Positions 55,325 to 64,000 of a stretch of DNA of 64,000 bases are shown piece by piece. Under the pieces are notes generated by a model. The model saw only the letters and a list, made by a program, of their open reading frames with translations. It did no database searches and was not told the origin of the DNA. The position numbers and the translations under genes were made by a program. Numbering within the stretch: the first letter of the stretch is position 1; every line of letters begins with the position of its first letter. Where the stretch lies: assembly GCA_016871755.1 (NCBI GenBank), contig VHCJ01000007.1:1-64000 (forward strand), read 5' to 3'. Source of the stretch: Verrucomicrobiota bacterium (lineage in GTDB: Bacteria; Verrucomicrobiota; Verrucomicrobiia; Opitutales; Opitutaceae).

Positions 55325-58300
55325 CTACTCGCGGCGCGCGGTCCAGCGCACGGCGTTGGTGAGCAACGTGCGGAAGGCGGGATGGTCGTGCATGCGCTGG
55401 TCGTGGCCGAGGGCGATGCCGACGACGCGGGCCTGAGGATGGCGCGTGACCCAGACGGACGGATGAGGCGTGCCGTACTTCTGGCTCGGGGACGTCTCCG
55501 CGAGAATCTCGATCGCGGACGTGCCCGGCGGCAGACGGGTGGGCTCGGCGTTCACGTAGTAGAGCTCGTCGGTGACCTCGAAGCGTTCCGGCACGCCGCG
55601 CATGACCGGATGCTGCGGCTGCACATTGCGGACGGTGAAGGGTCCGAGACGATCGTGGCCGCGGGAGCCGCCGCCCACCAGGACGGCGTTGAGTTCCGGC
55701 CACTGCGGGTAGGCGAACCACGTGCCGGCGTGGAGCAGCACGATGCCCTTGCCCGCCTGAGCGAACGCCATCAGCGCGGCGCGGTACTGCGGCGTGTCGA
55801 AGTGCTTGCGGTTGACACTGACCACCGCGACGTCGGCGCTCGCGAGCTCGGCGGCCGCCTGATCGCGGTCCTCGGTGTAATGCACCGTGAACCCGGCCGC
55901 CTGCAGCATCGCGCGGTCGACCGCGTCGAAGTAGGCCGCGAAATCATGCGAGCTCCCGCCGCCGATCAGCATGACCCGCGTCTTGCCGGCCTCCCAGCGG
56001 ACGGGTCGTGTCTCGGGCAGGGGCTGGTCGCCCTTGCTGCCCTCGCGCGGACCAATGGCGTCCGGGGCGGCGGCGGAACTCGCAACCGGGGTCGCGGCGG
56101 CGGCAGCGCTGGCGGCCGCCGGTGCAGCGGCGGCGTTTGGCCCGGCCGACTCCGGCGTGGCGGCCGCATCGGAGCGCGCGAGCTCGACCGTGACGGCGAG
56201 CGTGCAGGGAACGACGTCGTTGTCGTAGCTTTCGAGCTCGAGTTGGCGGACGAGACCGGCGGAGCGCAGCGGCAGGGAGATGAGGCGGGCGCGGCCCTCG
56301 CGCGTGAGTCCCTCGGCCACCTTGATGCCCGGCAGGTCATCGGCGCTGTCGTAGCGGGCGAAGTGAACGCCGTTGCGCAGCACGTGCTCCTCACGCGTGC
56401 CGTCGGCGAAGACGGCGGTGACGCTGAGCACCGGCTGGCCCTTGGTCGCCTCGCCGCCCTGCGGCCAGGCGCCACCGCCGAGGCCGCCGAGCAGGTGGAG
56501 CGACGAAACGGCCGCATTGACCGGCAGCACGACGCGGCGCGGGAAGTCCTCCGAGAAATGGTCGGAGCCCGCGCCGCCTTTAAGGGCGATGACGTTGCGG
56601 CCGGTGGCGGACTTGGCGGGATCCATGACGAAGAACGGGACCCCGTGGACCTTCACGTCGCCGAAGCGTTGCACGGAAATCGTCTCCTGCGTCGCGTCCT
56701 CGCGGCGGAACATGCCGCGCCGGCTGTTCGCCGTGTAGGCATCGCGAAGGTCGAGCACCCGGAAACCCTGATCGGCGGAACAGAGATAGGTCAGCAAGTC
56801 GCGAAGCCCCTCGGAGCCCATGCCCTCGAAACCCTCGGGCATGAGGGAGCGGCGCGTGTTCTCGCGGCTGGCGATGTCCTCGGTCCGCAACTCGTGATCA
56901 CCGCCGAGGGAGCGCAGCGTGAGGCCGGAGGCGTTTTCGCTGACGATGATGCCGGAGAGTGTCTCGCCCTTCTTGGTCGTGACATTCCACTGCCAGAAGC
57001 TCGGATCGACCTCGCGGTTCGGATCGAGGATGTGGACGAGCAGGGTGGCGGGGCCGTGGGCGCCCATGCCGCTGAGCGGGGGTCCGATGTCGACGAGGCC
57101 GACGTCGTTGTGGCGATGGCAGACCGCGCAGGCGGCGGCGTAGACAGCGCGGCCGCGGGCGAAGTCGCCTGGTTTCTCCACCTCGGGGGTGAGGCGGGCG
57201 ATGAGCTCGTCCTTTTGGACCGCGACCGGGTTGAGCTTGGCCATCAACGTGGCGGCGTCGCGGGCGAGATCGCGATTCGGATGAGTGCGCAGGCGGGCGA
57301 CGTCGCCGAGGTTGAGGCTGGCGGGATTGATGCGACCCTCGGCGAGATCGCCGAGGAGGAGCCGGGTGAATTCGACGCGGCGGAGGATCTGGTCGAAGGC
57401 GTTTGCGGTGCGCGTGCTGGCCCAGATCGAGATCAGCGCGCGGCCGGCATCGTCGCCGCCGATGGCACCGAGCGCGGCGAGCAGCGGGGGCTGCAGCTTT
57501 GCGGGCGTGGCGGGAGCGGTGAGCAGCGTCGTGACGCGCTCGATCACGGCGGCGCGGCGGGCGGGCAAGGCGAGCAGGCTCAGCGCCGCATCGAGACGAT
57601 CCGCGTCCGCGGTGTCGGGAGCGACGAGGCAGGCGAGCAAGTGGGCGGTGAGCGGCTCGGTCAGATCGGCAAGCTGGCTGCGACGATCGTCCCGGACGGC
57701 GAGCGGCAAGGCGGCGACTGCGGTGCCCGGGCGTTGGAGGAGGCGGCGGAGGGACGCGAGCTCATCGGCGGCGGCGGGACCGGCGGTGCCCGGAGTGGCC
57801 ATGAGGCTGCGGAGCGCGGTGGTCGCGAGGGCGTCGGAGCCCGCGGCGGCCACGGCGTTCACGACGACCGCCCGGCCCGAGGCGGGGAGCGAAGGCAGGA
57901 CGGCGGAGATGAACGGCGTGAAGACGGGACCGCGCGCATCGGCGAGGGCGGCCGCAAGGAAGTCGGCCGGATGCTCGGTCGCGGCGGCGACGAGGGCGGA
58001 CCGGGTCCAGTCATCAGACGCCTCGGCGAAACGATTGAGCACGGCGCGCCGGGCCGCGTCGCTGGTGGCCGACCGGGCCTCCTCGTAGGCGCGCTCGGCC
58101 GGGCTGCCCATGCGGCGGGCGGGGGCGGTGATGGCGGAGTGGCCCGGGAAGTTTTCGCGGAGCAGGCGCCACGCCGTGGCCCGGACGTGCTGGTTGGGAT
58201 GGGATTCGATGGCGCGGACGAGGCTGGCGGCGTCGCTCGGGTTGAGTTGCGGATCCGGCAGGGTGCGGGCCTCGCGATGCTGGATGCGCCAGATGCGGCC

Positions 58301-60379
58301 GAAGTGGTGGTCGCGGTCCGGACGGAGCGCCGCGTTGGCCGGCCCGTGCACGGGGCCGCGCGTGTCATTGTGGATCACCGCCTGATTGTAGAAATCGACG
58401 ACGTAGAGCGCGCCATCCGGGCCGATGCGGGTCTCGATTGGGCGGAACCACAGATCGCGGCTGCGAATGAATTCGGTTTCGTCGAATCCGGCCTCCTTTT
58501 CGGTGCGGTAGCTCGGGCCCTCGGGACGGAGGAACTGGTGATGAACGATGTTCAGGGTGGGCTCGCCGGTGAAGTAGCTACCCTTCCAGCGATCGGGCCA
58601 GGCCCCGCCGTCGTAGATCGCGCACCCGGCGGCGGCGGTGAAGCGACCGACCTGGTCGATCTGCACGTAGGCCTGTTCGGTCCAGTTCATCAGCGGATAC
58701 GTCCGCTGGCCGGTGATCATCCCCTTCCACGACGTGGTGCCCGGGATGCGGCCCTTGGCGAGGATCGACTCCGGCAGCAGCGTGTGGAAGAGCACGGTGC
58801 CGCTGGTCGGCTGCGTCCAGATGACCTGCCCATCCCACGTGATCTCGAGGCCCCACGTGTTGCCGCCGCGACTGCTGTACTGCTCGAACGCGGAGCCATC
58901 GGGCTTGAAGCGGACGACGCCGTTGTTGGCCACGCCGAAGGCGGTGCGGCCGTCGGGGGAAGTGACCTCGCCGCGGCTGTAGCCGTGGGTCGCGTAGATC
59001 CAGCCATCGAGGCCCCAGCGCAGGTTGTTGATGACGGCGTGGGTGTCGGCGATGCCGAGTCCGGTGTAGAGCTTGGTGCGGCGGTCGGCGCGGCCGTCGC
59101 CATCGGCGTCCTCGAGGAACCAGATGTCGGGGGCGGTGGCGGCGATGACCCCGCGGCGGTAGAGGACAAAACCTGTGACCAACTCGAGACCATCGGCGAA
59201 GACGACCTTGCGGTCCATCACGCCGTCACCGTTGGAATCCTCCAGCCAGGAGATCCGGTCCTCGGCGGGCCGGTCGGTGCGGGTCGGGTGGAGCGAGCCC
59301 GTTTCCTTCCACGGCGTGACGTTCGGGACGCGGCGGCCGTTGGGGTATTCGGGGGTTTCGCCGACCCAGAGGCGGCCGCGCTCGTCCCAGTCGATGTTCA
59401 TCACCTTGGTGACGAGCGGCTCGGCGGCGACGAGCTTGGCCGTGAACTCCGGATGCACCTCGAGCGTGGCGGCGGCTTGGGCGGGGGCGACGGGACCGCC
59501 CTCGACGTAGCGCAGGCCATCGCCGAGTTCCTCCGGGCGGCAGAGGACGTCGACATTGTCCTGCCCGGCGGCCCAGGCGATGCCGCGCAGCAGCAAGGCG
59601 CGGTAGTTGGGCCGGTTGAAAGTGGCGTAGTAGTGGCCGGGCAACGACACGAACGCGCGGTAGGGGCGCTTCGCTCCCTCCAGCGTGCGCTCGTAGGTCC
59701 ACATCTGCGGCTGGTAGTCGTAGACGCTGACCTTCTTGCCGCCGCCAGTGAGTTCCTCGGCGCGTTTCTGGGCGGCGGCGTTGCGGGCGCCGGAGGCCTT
59801 GGGCGTGTAGGATGCGGCGAGGACGCGGGCCTCGGGCTGGAGATCGAGATCGTAGTAGATTTCGTCGTCCATGGCCCAGTTGGAGGCGCCGGTAGGGATC
59901 GGGTGGACGCGGTCGGTGAAGTAGAGGTGGAGCGGACCCTCCAACCAGCGCGTGGTGCCGAAGCGCCAGGACCCGCCGATGATCGTGCGGTACCAGTCGG
60001 GATCGCGCGAGACGGCGGCGGCGTGGATCACGACGATGCCACCGCCGCGGCGGAGGAAGCCGTCGAGCGCCTCGCGCTCGTCGCCCTTGGCGATGTTGCC
60101 GGCCTCGGGGGCGTGGAGGATGAGGACGTCGGTCTCGGCGAGTTCCTCGGCGGTGGGGAAGCGGGATGCGCCGCGGGTGACGACCCCGCGCTCGGTGAGA
60201 AGGGTGGTCCACTCGGCGAGGAAGCGCGGGTGATCGTGGGCGCCCGGCCCGTGGGTCTTGGGGCCGGAGCGGATGAAGACCCGTAGCGGAGCGGCGCTGA
60301 CGGCCGACGCGAGGAGCGCGGCGGTCGCGGCGGCGAAGACAAATCCGGAAACGAGGCGGAGGAAGCGGGGCAGGGTCAC
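55325..60379 (-). CDS. giant exported protein: ThuA, PVC-type dehydrogenase, HEAT, cytochrome c, second ThuA
   Basis: A 1684-residue protein from GTG 60379 (a signal peptide follows: FLRLVSGFVFAAATAALLASAVSA). Residues 30-255 are a ThuA domain (VFIRSGPKTHGPGAHDHPR, SRDPDWYRTIIGGSW). Residues about 290-690 are the PVC haem-binding dehydrogenase propeller (FTAKLVAAEPLVTKVMNIDW, NNLRWGLDGWIYATHG, IGPDGALYVVDFYNQAVI). HEAT-type helices span about 700-1060 and a cytochrome c motif ACAVCHRHNDVG lies near 1082. After a beta-rich part (1160-1420) and an Ala-rich linker, a second ThuA domain runs from 1466 to the end (VMLIGGGSSHDF, GKGIVLLHAGTW). Two ThuA domains flanking a dehydrogenase are unusual. 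Oxidation of a surface-bound polysaccharide sugar is inferred. Confidence 0.87.
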   Translation of the reverse strand: MTLPRFLRLVSGFVFAAATAALLASAVSAAPLRVFIRSGPKTHGPGAHDHPRFLAEWTTLLTERGVVTRGASRFPTAEELAETDVLILHAPEAGNIAKGDEREALDGFLRRGGGIVVIHAAAVSRDPDWYRTIIGGSWRFGTTRWLEGPLHLYFTDRVHPIPTGASNWAMDDEIYYDLDLQPEARVLAASYTPKASGARNAAAQKRAEELTGGGKKVSVYDYQPQMWTYERTLEGAKRPYRAFVSLPGHYYATFNRPNYRALLLRGIAWAAGQDNVDVLCRPEELGDGLRYVEGGPVAPAQAAATLEVHPEFTAKLVAAEPLVTKVMNIDWDERGRLWVGETPEYPNGRRVPNVTPWKETGSLHPTRTDRPAEDRISWLEDSNGDGVMDRKVVFADGLELVTGFVLYRRGVIAATAPDIWFLEDADGDGRADRRTKLYTGLGIADTHAVINNLRWGLDGWIYATHGYSRGEVTSPDGRTAFGVANNGVVRFKPDGSAFEQYSSRGGNTWGLEITWDGQVIWTQPTSGTVLFHTLLPESILAKGRIPGTTSWKGMITGQRTYPLMNWTEQAYVQIDQVGRFTAAAGCAIYDGGAWPDRWKGSYFTGEPTLNIVHHQFLRPEGPSYRTEKEAGFDETEFIRSRDLWFRPIETRIGPDGALYVVDFYNQAVIHNDTRGPVHGPANAALRPDRDHHFGRIWRIQHREARTLPDPQLNPSDAASLVRAIESHPNQHVRATAWRLLRENFPGHSAITAPARRMGSPAERAYEEARSATSDAARRAVLNRFAEASDDWTRSALVAAATEHPADFLAAALADARGPVFTPFISAVLPSLPASGRAVVVNAVAAAGSDALATTALRSLMATPGTAGPAAADELASLRRLLQRPGTAVAALPLAVRDDRRSQLADLTEPLTAHLLACLVAPDTADADRLDAALSLLALPARRAAVIERVTTLLTAPATPAKLQPPLLAALGAIGGDDAGRALISIWASTRTANAFDQILRRVEFTRLLLGDLAEGRINPASLNLGDVARLRTHPNRDLARDAATLMAKLNPVAVQKDELIARLTPEVEKPGDFARGRAVYAAACAVCHRHNDVGLVDIGPPLSGMGAHGPATLLVHILDPNREVDPSFWQWNVTTKKGETLSGIIVSENASGLTLRSLGGDHELRTEDIASRENTRRSLMPEGFEGMGSEGLRDLLTYLCSADQGFRVLDLRDAYTANSRRGMFRREDATQETISVQRFGDVKVHGVPFFVMDPAKSATGRNVIALKGGAGSDHFSEDFPRRVVLPVNAAVSSLHLLGGLGGGAWPQGGEATKGQPVLSVTAVFADGTREEHVLRNGVHFARYDSADDLPGIKVAEGLTREGRARLISLPLRSAGLVRQLELESYDNDVVPCTLAVTVELARSDAAATPESAGPNAAAAPAAASAAAAATPVASSAAAPDAIGPREGSKGDQPLPETRPVRWEAGKTRVMLIGGGSSHDFAAYFDAVDRAMLQAAGFTVHYTEDRDQAAAELASADVAVVSVNRKHFDTPQYRAALMAFAQAGKGIVLLHAGTWFAYPQWPELNAVLVGGGSRGHDRLGPFTVRNVQPQHPVMRGVPERFEVTDELYYVNAEPTRLPPGTSAIEILAETSPSQKYGTPHPSVWVTRHPQARVVGIALGHDQRMHDHPAFRTLLTNAVRWTARRE

Positions 60380-60443
60380 GGGGGAAGAGCGAAAAGGGGC
60401 TTGGAACAGAGGGCGGACGAGGCGGGGCGGCGCCGTCCGCGCC

Positions 60444-60893
60444 TCACTGCAGCGTCGCGCAGGGCGGGAGGCCCTCGCGGATCGTCGTCCACGGCGCTTG
60501 GGTGGAGACGTCCTCGGGGTCGGCGACGGCGGCGAGGTCGGCCGGCAGGGTGGCGGGGGAGAGGATCGCGAGGAAGACGAGGGCCTCGTCGTGGGGATTG
60601 TAGGTCGCGTGGATGAAACCGGCGGGGATGTGGGCGATCTCGCCGGCGCGGAGGAGGCGATGGGTCTCGCCGACCCATTGCTCGGCGCGGCCGGACACCA
60701 CGTAAAGGATTTCCTCGCGGTGCGGGTGCCGGTGGAACGGGTGGCAGTGGTGGGCTGGCATGTGAGCGCGCACCAAGAGCAGCTTGTCGGCAGCGACGAG
60801 GTCGGGACGGCAGAGCCAGTCGTTGTGGGTCCACGCGTTGGACTCGCGGGCGGCCTCGGCAAGCGTGACAAAGCGGCGGTCGGCGGGATTCAT
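60444..60893 (-). CDS. cupin-domain protein
   Basis: A 149-residue single-domain cupin. The metal motif HHCHPFHRHPHREEILYVVSG (two His and a Glu) and the second cupin block GEIAHIPAGFIHATYNP with a His ligand are clear. The fold could isomerise a sugar acid or bind a small ligand. It starts 181 bp behind the PEP-hydrolase-like gene and lies 64 bp upstream of the ThuA gene on the same strand, suggesting a shared operon. No signal peptide is seen. Confidence 0.85.
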   Translation of the reverse strand: MNPADRRFVTLAEAARESNAWTHNDWLCRPDLVAADKLLLVRAHMPAHHCHPFHRHPHREEILYVVSGRAEQWVGETHRLLRAGEIAHIPAGFIHATYNPHDEALVFLAILSPATLPADLAAVADPEDVSTQAPWTTIREGLPPCATLQ

Positions 60894-60988
60894 GGATCGC
60901 GGGGCAGGGGCGTTGGGGTGAGGTGGAACCGCACGCGGAGGCTCCCGGGCGGCGGTGCCGCCCGGGGCGGAGCAGGCGGGAAAACTAC

Positions 60989-61069
60989 GAAGCGAACGAA
61001 ACCAACAGAACGGGCAAAACGGCCGAAACGGTCAAAACGAACGAAACGAACCACGCGGACGAAGCGGAG
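60989..61069. repeat. degenerate 9-bp tandem repeat, nine units
   Basis: Nine consecutive 9-mers of form RAAACGRNC (for example GAAACGGTC, AAAACGAAC, GAAACGAAC) lie between the cupin start and the PEP-hydrolase stop, ending 5 bp before that stop. The array is strongly A/C/G with almost no T on the plus strand, i.e. pyrimidine-poor. It is intergenic in the minus-strand transcript. Confidence 0.7.
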
Positions 61070-61074
61070 GTGGC

Positions 61075-61953
61075 CTAGTTGGAACGGCGGGCCGCGGGGG
61101 CCTTGAGCGACTTGAAGGTACGGGTGAGGGACGTGAGGGACTCCTCGACGCCCATGCGTTCCAGGCTGCTGGCGCCGACGAAGCCGACGGCGTCGGTGCC
61201 CTCGAGCACGCGTTTCGCGTCGGACGGCGTGTTGATCGGACCGCCGTGGCAGAGGAAGAAGATGTCGTTTCGGACCTGCCGCGCGGCGCGGATGATGTCC
61301 TGCGTGACCTGAAGCGTGTGGTCCCAGCTGACGACGGCCTGGCGCACGCCGACGCTGCCGCCGACGGTGGTGCCGACGTGGGCGATGATGGCGTCGGCAC
61401 CGGCCTTGGCCATTTCGACCGCCTCCTCGGGCGTGGCGACGTAGACGATGGAGAACAGGTCCATCTTCCGGGCGAGGGCGACCATCTCGTATTCCTTGCG
61501 GACGCTCATGCCGGTCTCCTCAAGGACCTGGCGGAAGTGGCCGTCGACGATGGTGTGCGTCGGGAAGTTGTTCACGCCGGAGAAGCCCATCTCCTTCACC
61601 TTGCCCAGCCAGTGCCACATCCGGCGGCGCGGGTCGGAGGCGTGGACGCCGCAGATGACGGGGACGTCCTCGACGACCGGGAGCACCTCGTACTCGCCGA
61701 TCTCCATCGCGATGGCGTTGGCATCGCCGTAGGCCATGAGACCGCAGGTGGAGCCGTGGCCCATCATGCGGAAACGGCCGCTGTTGTAGATGATGATGAG
61801 ATCGGCGCCGCCGCGTTCGATGAACTTGGCGCTGATGCCGGTGCCGGCGCCGGCGGCGATGAGGGCATCGCCCTTGTCGAGTGTCGCCTGCAGGCGCGCG
61901 CGTACTTCCTCGCGGGTGTACGGATTACCTCGTCCAGTCCAAGGGTTGGGCAT
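61075..61953 (-). CDS. phosphoenolpyruvate-hydrolase-like TIM barrel (Tm-1 partner family)
   Basis: A 292-residue TIM-barrel protein starting MPNPWTGRGNPYTREEVRARL. Characteristic blocks are IAAGAGTGISAKFIERGGADLIIIYNSGRFRM, GVHASDPRRRMWHWLGKVKEMGFSGVNNFPT, GADAIIAHVGTTVGGSVG and FLCHGGPINTPSDAKRVLEGT. This is the family called PEP hydrolase/TIM-barrel signal transduction protein, usually next to or fused with a Tm-1-like ATP-binding domain. Its partner lies at 53892-55133. It is the first gene of a minus-strand cluster. The natural substrate is not known. Confidence 0.9.
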   Translation of the reverse strand: MPNPWTGRGNPYTREEVRARLQATLDKGDALIAAGAGTGISAKFIERGGADLIIIYNSGRFRMMGHGSTCGLMAYGDANAIAMEIGEYEVLPVVEDVPVICGVHASDPRRRMWHWLGKVKEMGFSGVNNFPTHTIVDGHFRQVLEETGMSVRKEYEMVALARKMDLFSIVYVATPEEAVEMAKAGADAIIAHVGTTVGGSVGVRQAVVSWDHTLQVTQDIIRAARQVRNDIFFLCHGGPINTPSDAKRVLEGTDAVGFVGASSLERMGVEESLTSLTRTFKSLKAPAARRSN

Positions 61954-62119
61954 GGGCCAATACGGTGACGCTCGGCGCGACGGGGTAAAGCGCGGGTTTT
62001 CGCGCGGGCGGCAGAAATCGGCTTGAACGCGGCTTGTCGGCGGGCGGATTGTCGGCGTCGCCGGGACGGCGTGGGCCGAACTCCCGGCGCCGTTTCCGCC
62101 CCAACCCCGCTTTTTTCCC

Positions 62120-63310
62120 ATGACCTCATTGTCCCTGCGGCGCATCGCTGCGCCCGTTTTGTCCCTCATGGCTCTCGCGCTTGCCGGTTCGCTGGCGGCG
62201 CAGCCCGCAACCGCCCCGGCGGCGGCGCCCGCGCCGAGCGGCGTGGCGCGGCTCGATCCCACGATGGGGGCGAGCCAAGGTGCGGCGGCGGCGCTCACCT
62301 GGCACGACGTCACCACGTGGGGCGTGGAAGGCCGCGAGTGGACGGAGCGTCCGCGCGCGCGCTGGTTCGACCGCTTCCCGGCTGAGGCGCAGAAGACCGT
62401 GACCGACAAAGTCTGGAACCTCAGCCGCGACTCGACCGGCATGGTGGTCCGCTTCCGCACCGATGCGTCCTCCATTCACGTGCATTACAAGCTGATGAAG
62501 GCGCAACTGGGCATGCCGCACATGCCGGCGACGGGCGTCAGCGGCGTGGACCTTTACGCCCGGAACACGAAGGGCGAGTGGCGCTGGGTGGGGGTGACCC
62601 GTCCGGACGCGCAGGAGGTGAAGGTCGAAATCATCAAGGACCTCGCCCCTGGTCTCCGCGAGTACGCGGCGTACCTCCCGCTGTACAACGGCGTGGAGTC
62701 GATGAGCATCGGCGTGCCTGCAGGAGCGGCCTTTGAGGGACTCGCGCCGCGCCCGCGGCCGATCGTCTTCTACGGCACCTCGATTACCCACGGTGCCTGC
62801 GCCTCGCGGCCCGGCATGGTGCACCCGGCGATTCTGGGCCGACGGTTCGACCTGCCGGTGGTCAATCTCGGTTTCTCGGGCAACGGACGGATGGATGCGG
62901 CGGTCGGTGCCTTCCTCGTCGACATCGACGCGGCCGTCTACGTCATCGACTGCCTGCCGAACATGGGTCCGGGCGGCGTGACCGAGCGCACCGCGCCGCT
63001 CGTCCGGCAGATCCGCAAGTCCCGCCCGCACACCCCGATCGTGCTCGTGGAGGATCGCCGCTACACGAACGACTGGATCACGCCCGGCAAAGCGAAGTTC
63101 CACGACGAGAACCACGCGGCGCTGCGGGCGGCCTACGAAGGCCTCCTGCAGGAAGGCGTCAAAGGACTCTACTACATCGAGGGCGATCACCTCTACGGTG
63201 ACGACACGGAAGGCGCGACCGATGCTTCGCACGCCAACGACCTCGGCTTCATGCGCCAGGCGGCGGTGATGGAGCCGGTGCTCCGCGCGGCGCTGGCGGC
63301 CTCGCGCTGA
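62120..63310 (+). CDS. exported SGNH/GDSL-type hydrolase (esterase family)
   Basis: A 396-residue protein with a signal peptide (LSLMALALAGSLAAQ). An N-terminal beta-rich domain (about 60-200) carries DKVWNLSRDSTGMVVRFRTD and LREYAAYLPLYNGVES, as in the two-domain carbohydrate esterases of Verrucomicrobia and Planctomycetota. The SGNH blocks follow: VFYGTSITHGACASRPGM (catalytic Ser in GTSITHG), NLGFSGNGRMDAAV, IDCLPNMGPG and the C-terminal DASHANDLGF with Asp and His. Likely removes acetyl or other acyl groups from sugars. It is flanked by a terminator on the far side. Confidence 0.88.
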   Translation: MTSLSLRRIAAPVLSLMALALAGSLAAQPATAPAAAPAPSGVARLDPTMGASQGAAAALTWHDVTTWGVEGREWTERPRARWFDRFPAEAQKTVTDKVWNLSRDSTGMVVRFRTDASSIHVHYKLMKAQLGMPHMPATGVSGVDLYARNTKGEWRWVGVTRPDAQEVKVEIIKDLAPGLREYAAYLPLYNGVESMSIGVPAGAAFEGLAPRPRPIVFYGTSITHGACASRPGMVHPAILGRRFDLPVVNLGFSGNGRMDAAVGAFLVDIDAAVYVIDCLPNMGPGGVTERTAPLVRQIRKSRPHTPIVLVEDRRYTNDWITPGKAKFHDENHAALRAAYEGLLQEGVKGLYYIEGDHLYGDDTEGATDASHANDLGFMRQAAVMEPVLRAALAASR

Positions 63311-63328
63311 TCGCGCCAAGGATTTTCG

Positions 63329-63362
63329 GGCCGCCGTTCGCCTCGCGCGCGGCGGCCTTTTT
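63329..63362 (+). terminator. intrinsic terminator after the SGNH hydrolase gene
   Basis: A perfect eight-bp stem GGCCGCCG/CGGCGGCC with a 13-nt loop, then five T residues (63358-63362). Confidence 0.85.
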
Positions 63363-63574
63363 CGTGCCCGCCGCGGGCTGGGCGCGGTGGTCGGGCTCGG
63401 GCGCTGGCACGCACATCGCGACCGGACGGCGTCCAAACCATCCGCCGTGGCGCGTATCCGACCCCGGGGGAAAACGCTCGCGACGCACCTTGGCGCGATT
63501 GCCGTGACGCGCGGCGCGGAACGATACCGTGCTCGCCAGCGACTGCGCCAGCGTGGGACCGCCGGGCCGCAGCG

Positions 63575-64000
63575 TCAGGTCAGGATCGGCTTCACCACGT
63601 TGCCGAACACGTCGGTGAGCCGGAACTGCCGTCCCTGATAGCGGTAGGAGAGGCGGGTGTGATCGACGCCGAACAAGTGCAGCATCGTCGCGTGCAGGTC
63701 GTGCACGCTGACGGGCTTGTCGACGGCCGCGTAGCCGAGTTCGTCGGTGGCGCCGTAGCTCATGCCCCCGCGGATGGCGCCGCCGGCGAGCATGATCGAG
63801 AACCCCTTGATGTGGTGGTCGCGCCCCTTGCCCTGGGCCATCGGCGTGCGTCCGAATTCCCCGCCCCAGACGATCAGCGTGTCGTCCCAGAGCCCTCGCT
63901 GCTTGAGGTCGCGGATGAGGGCGGCGGTGGGACGGTCGACCTCCTCAGCCTTGTACTTCACGTGGGCGACGTCGTCGTGATGGTCCCAGTCGCGGTGGTA
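63575..64000 (-). CDS. DUF1501 protein, C-terminal part (5' end outside window)
   Basis: At least 142 residues of an open frame that enters from the window edge. The visible part begins [20 protein letters not shown], then has [36 protein letters not shown] and [16 protein letters not shown]. These match the C-terminus of the complete DUF1501 protein at 43876-45312 almost motif for motif, so it is a further paralogue. It converges with the SGNH gene; 264 bp lie between. Confidence 0.9.
   Translation of the reverse strand, partial: YHRDWDHHDDVAHVKYKAEEVDRPTAALIRDLKQRGLWDDTLIVWGGEFGRTPMAQGKGRDHHIKGFSIMLAGGAIRGGMSYGATDELGYAAVDKPVSVHDLHATMLHLFGVDHTRLSYRYQGRQFRLTDVFGNVVKPILT

Noticed and set aside
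55304-60286. A 1660-codon open frame on the plus strand
   Set aside because: It is the antisense shadow of the ThuA/PVC gene; its composition is repetitive Gly/Ala/Glu/Arg/Val without motifs, while the minus frame has clear domains.
60989-61069. CRISPR array
   Set aside because: The 9-bp units have no spacers and are degenerate; no cas genes are near.

Overview
The window reads as a high-GC chromosome segment from a member of the Verrucomicrobiota, most likely close to Opitutaceae. The basis is the protein families rather than any marker gene: planctomycete/verrucomicrobial cytochrome proteins (DUF1549/DUF1553 with N-terminal CxxCH), DUF1501 and DUF1800 secreted proteins, PVC-type haem-binding dehydrogenases, ThuA domains and many sugar-isomerase-like TIM barrels. 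No rRNA, CRISPR array, prophage or intact transposon is visible. One tRNA gene, tRNA-Leu(UAG), is present. Translation starts mostly lack a Shine-Dalgarno sequence and follow pyrimidine-rich leaders.

Layout. 1-8.3 kb, minus strand: a truncated U32 peptidase, a UbiB-type kinase with a small helical partner, a class III aminotransferase, an MFS exporter and a LysR regulator. 8.4-12 kb: a small membrane protein, a minimal zincin, an LTXXQ (Spy-like) protein, an AbrB-Doc toxin-antitoxin pair between two copies of a 36-bp repeat, and a BaiN/HI0933-type flavoprotein. 12-21 kb: uronate and deoxysugar metabolism (TIM barrel, uxaC, rhaB) with a DEAD-box helicase, and divergently from rhaB the lactate-oxidising lutABC genes. 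21-26 kb: a thioredoxin-like protein, a periplasmic 5'-nucleotidase, tRNA-Leu, a GYF-domain membrane protein and a two-TM miniprotein with the only strong Shine-Dalgarno of the window.

26-45 kb is dominated by large exported proteins: a DUF1800/DUF1501/prepilin-like trio, a ceramidase-like hydrolase, a hexapeptide transferase, a lactonase-type propeller, then two DUF1549-DUF1553 plus DUF1501 gene pairs arranged as mirror images around a 162-bp divergent promoter region. 45-64 kb: a tagatose-3-epimerase-like enzyme, a minus-strand operon of PVC dehydrogenase, BNR propeller and a toroid lyase-like protein, then a second minus-strand cluster (PEP-hydrolase-like TIM barrel, cupin, a 1684-residue double-ThuA/PVC protein, Tm-1-like protein, glycerate kinase, DUF5069) ending at a strong terminator, an SGNH hydrolase, and the C-terminus of another DUF1501 protein. 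Together these look like a scavenger of plant or algal polysaccharide sugars: exported haem and propeller proteins, uronate and rhamnose entry enzymes, lactate and glycerate disposal.

The most interesting non-coding signal is a family of 106-bp palindromic elements (three full copies and one half copy) with the terminal repeat GAGGGTCAGGCTTTG. Every copy sits 12-26 bp behind the stop codon of a minus-strand gene. Several intergenic spaces also hold degenerate short-period tandem arrays (7, 9, 12 and 20 bp).
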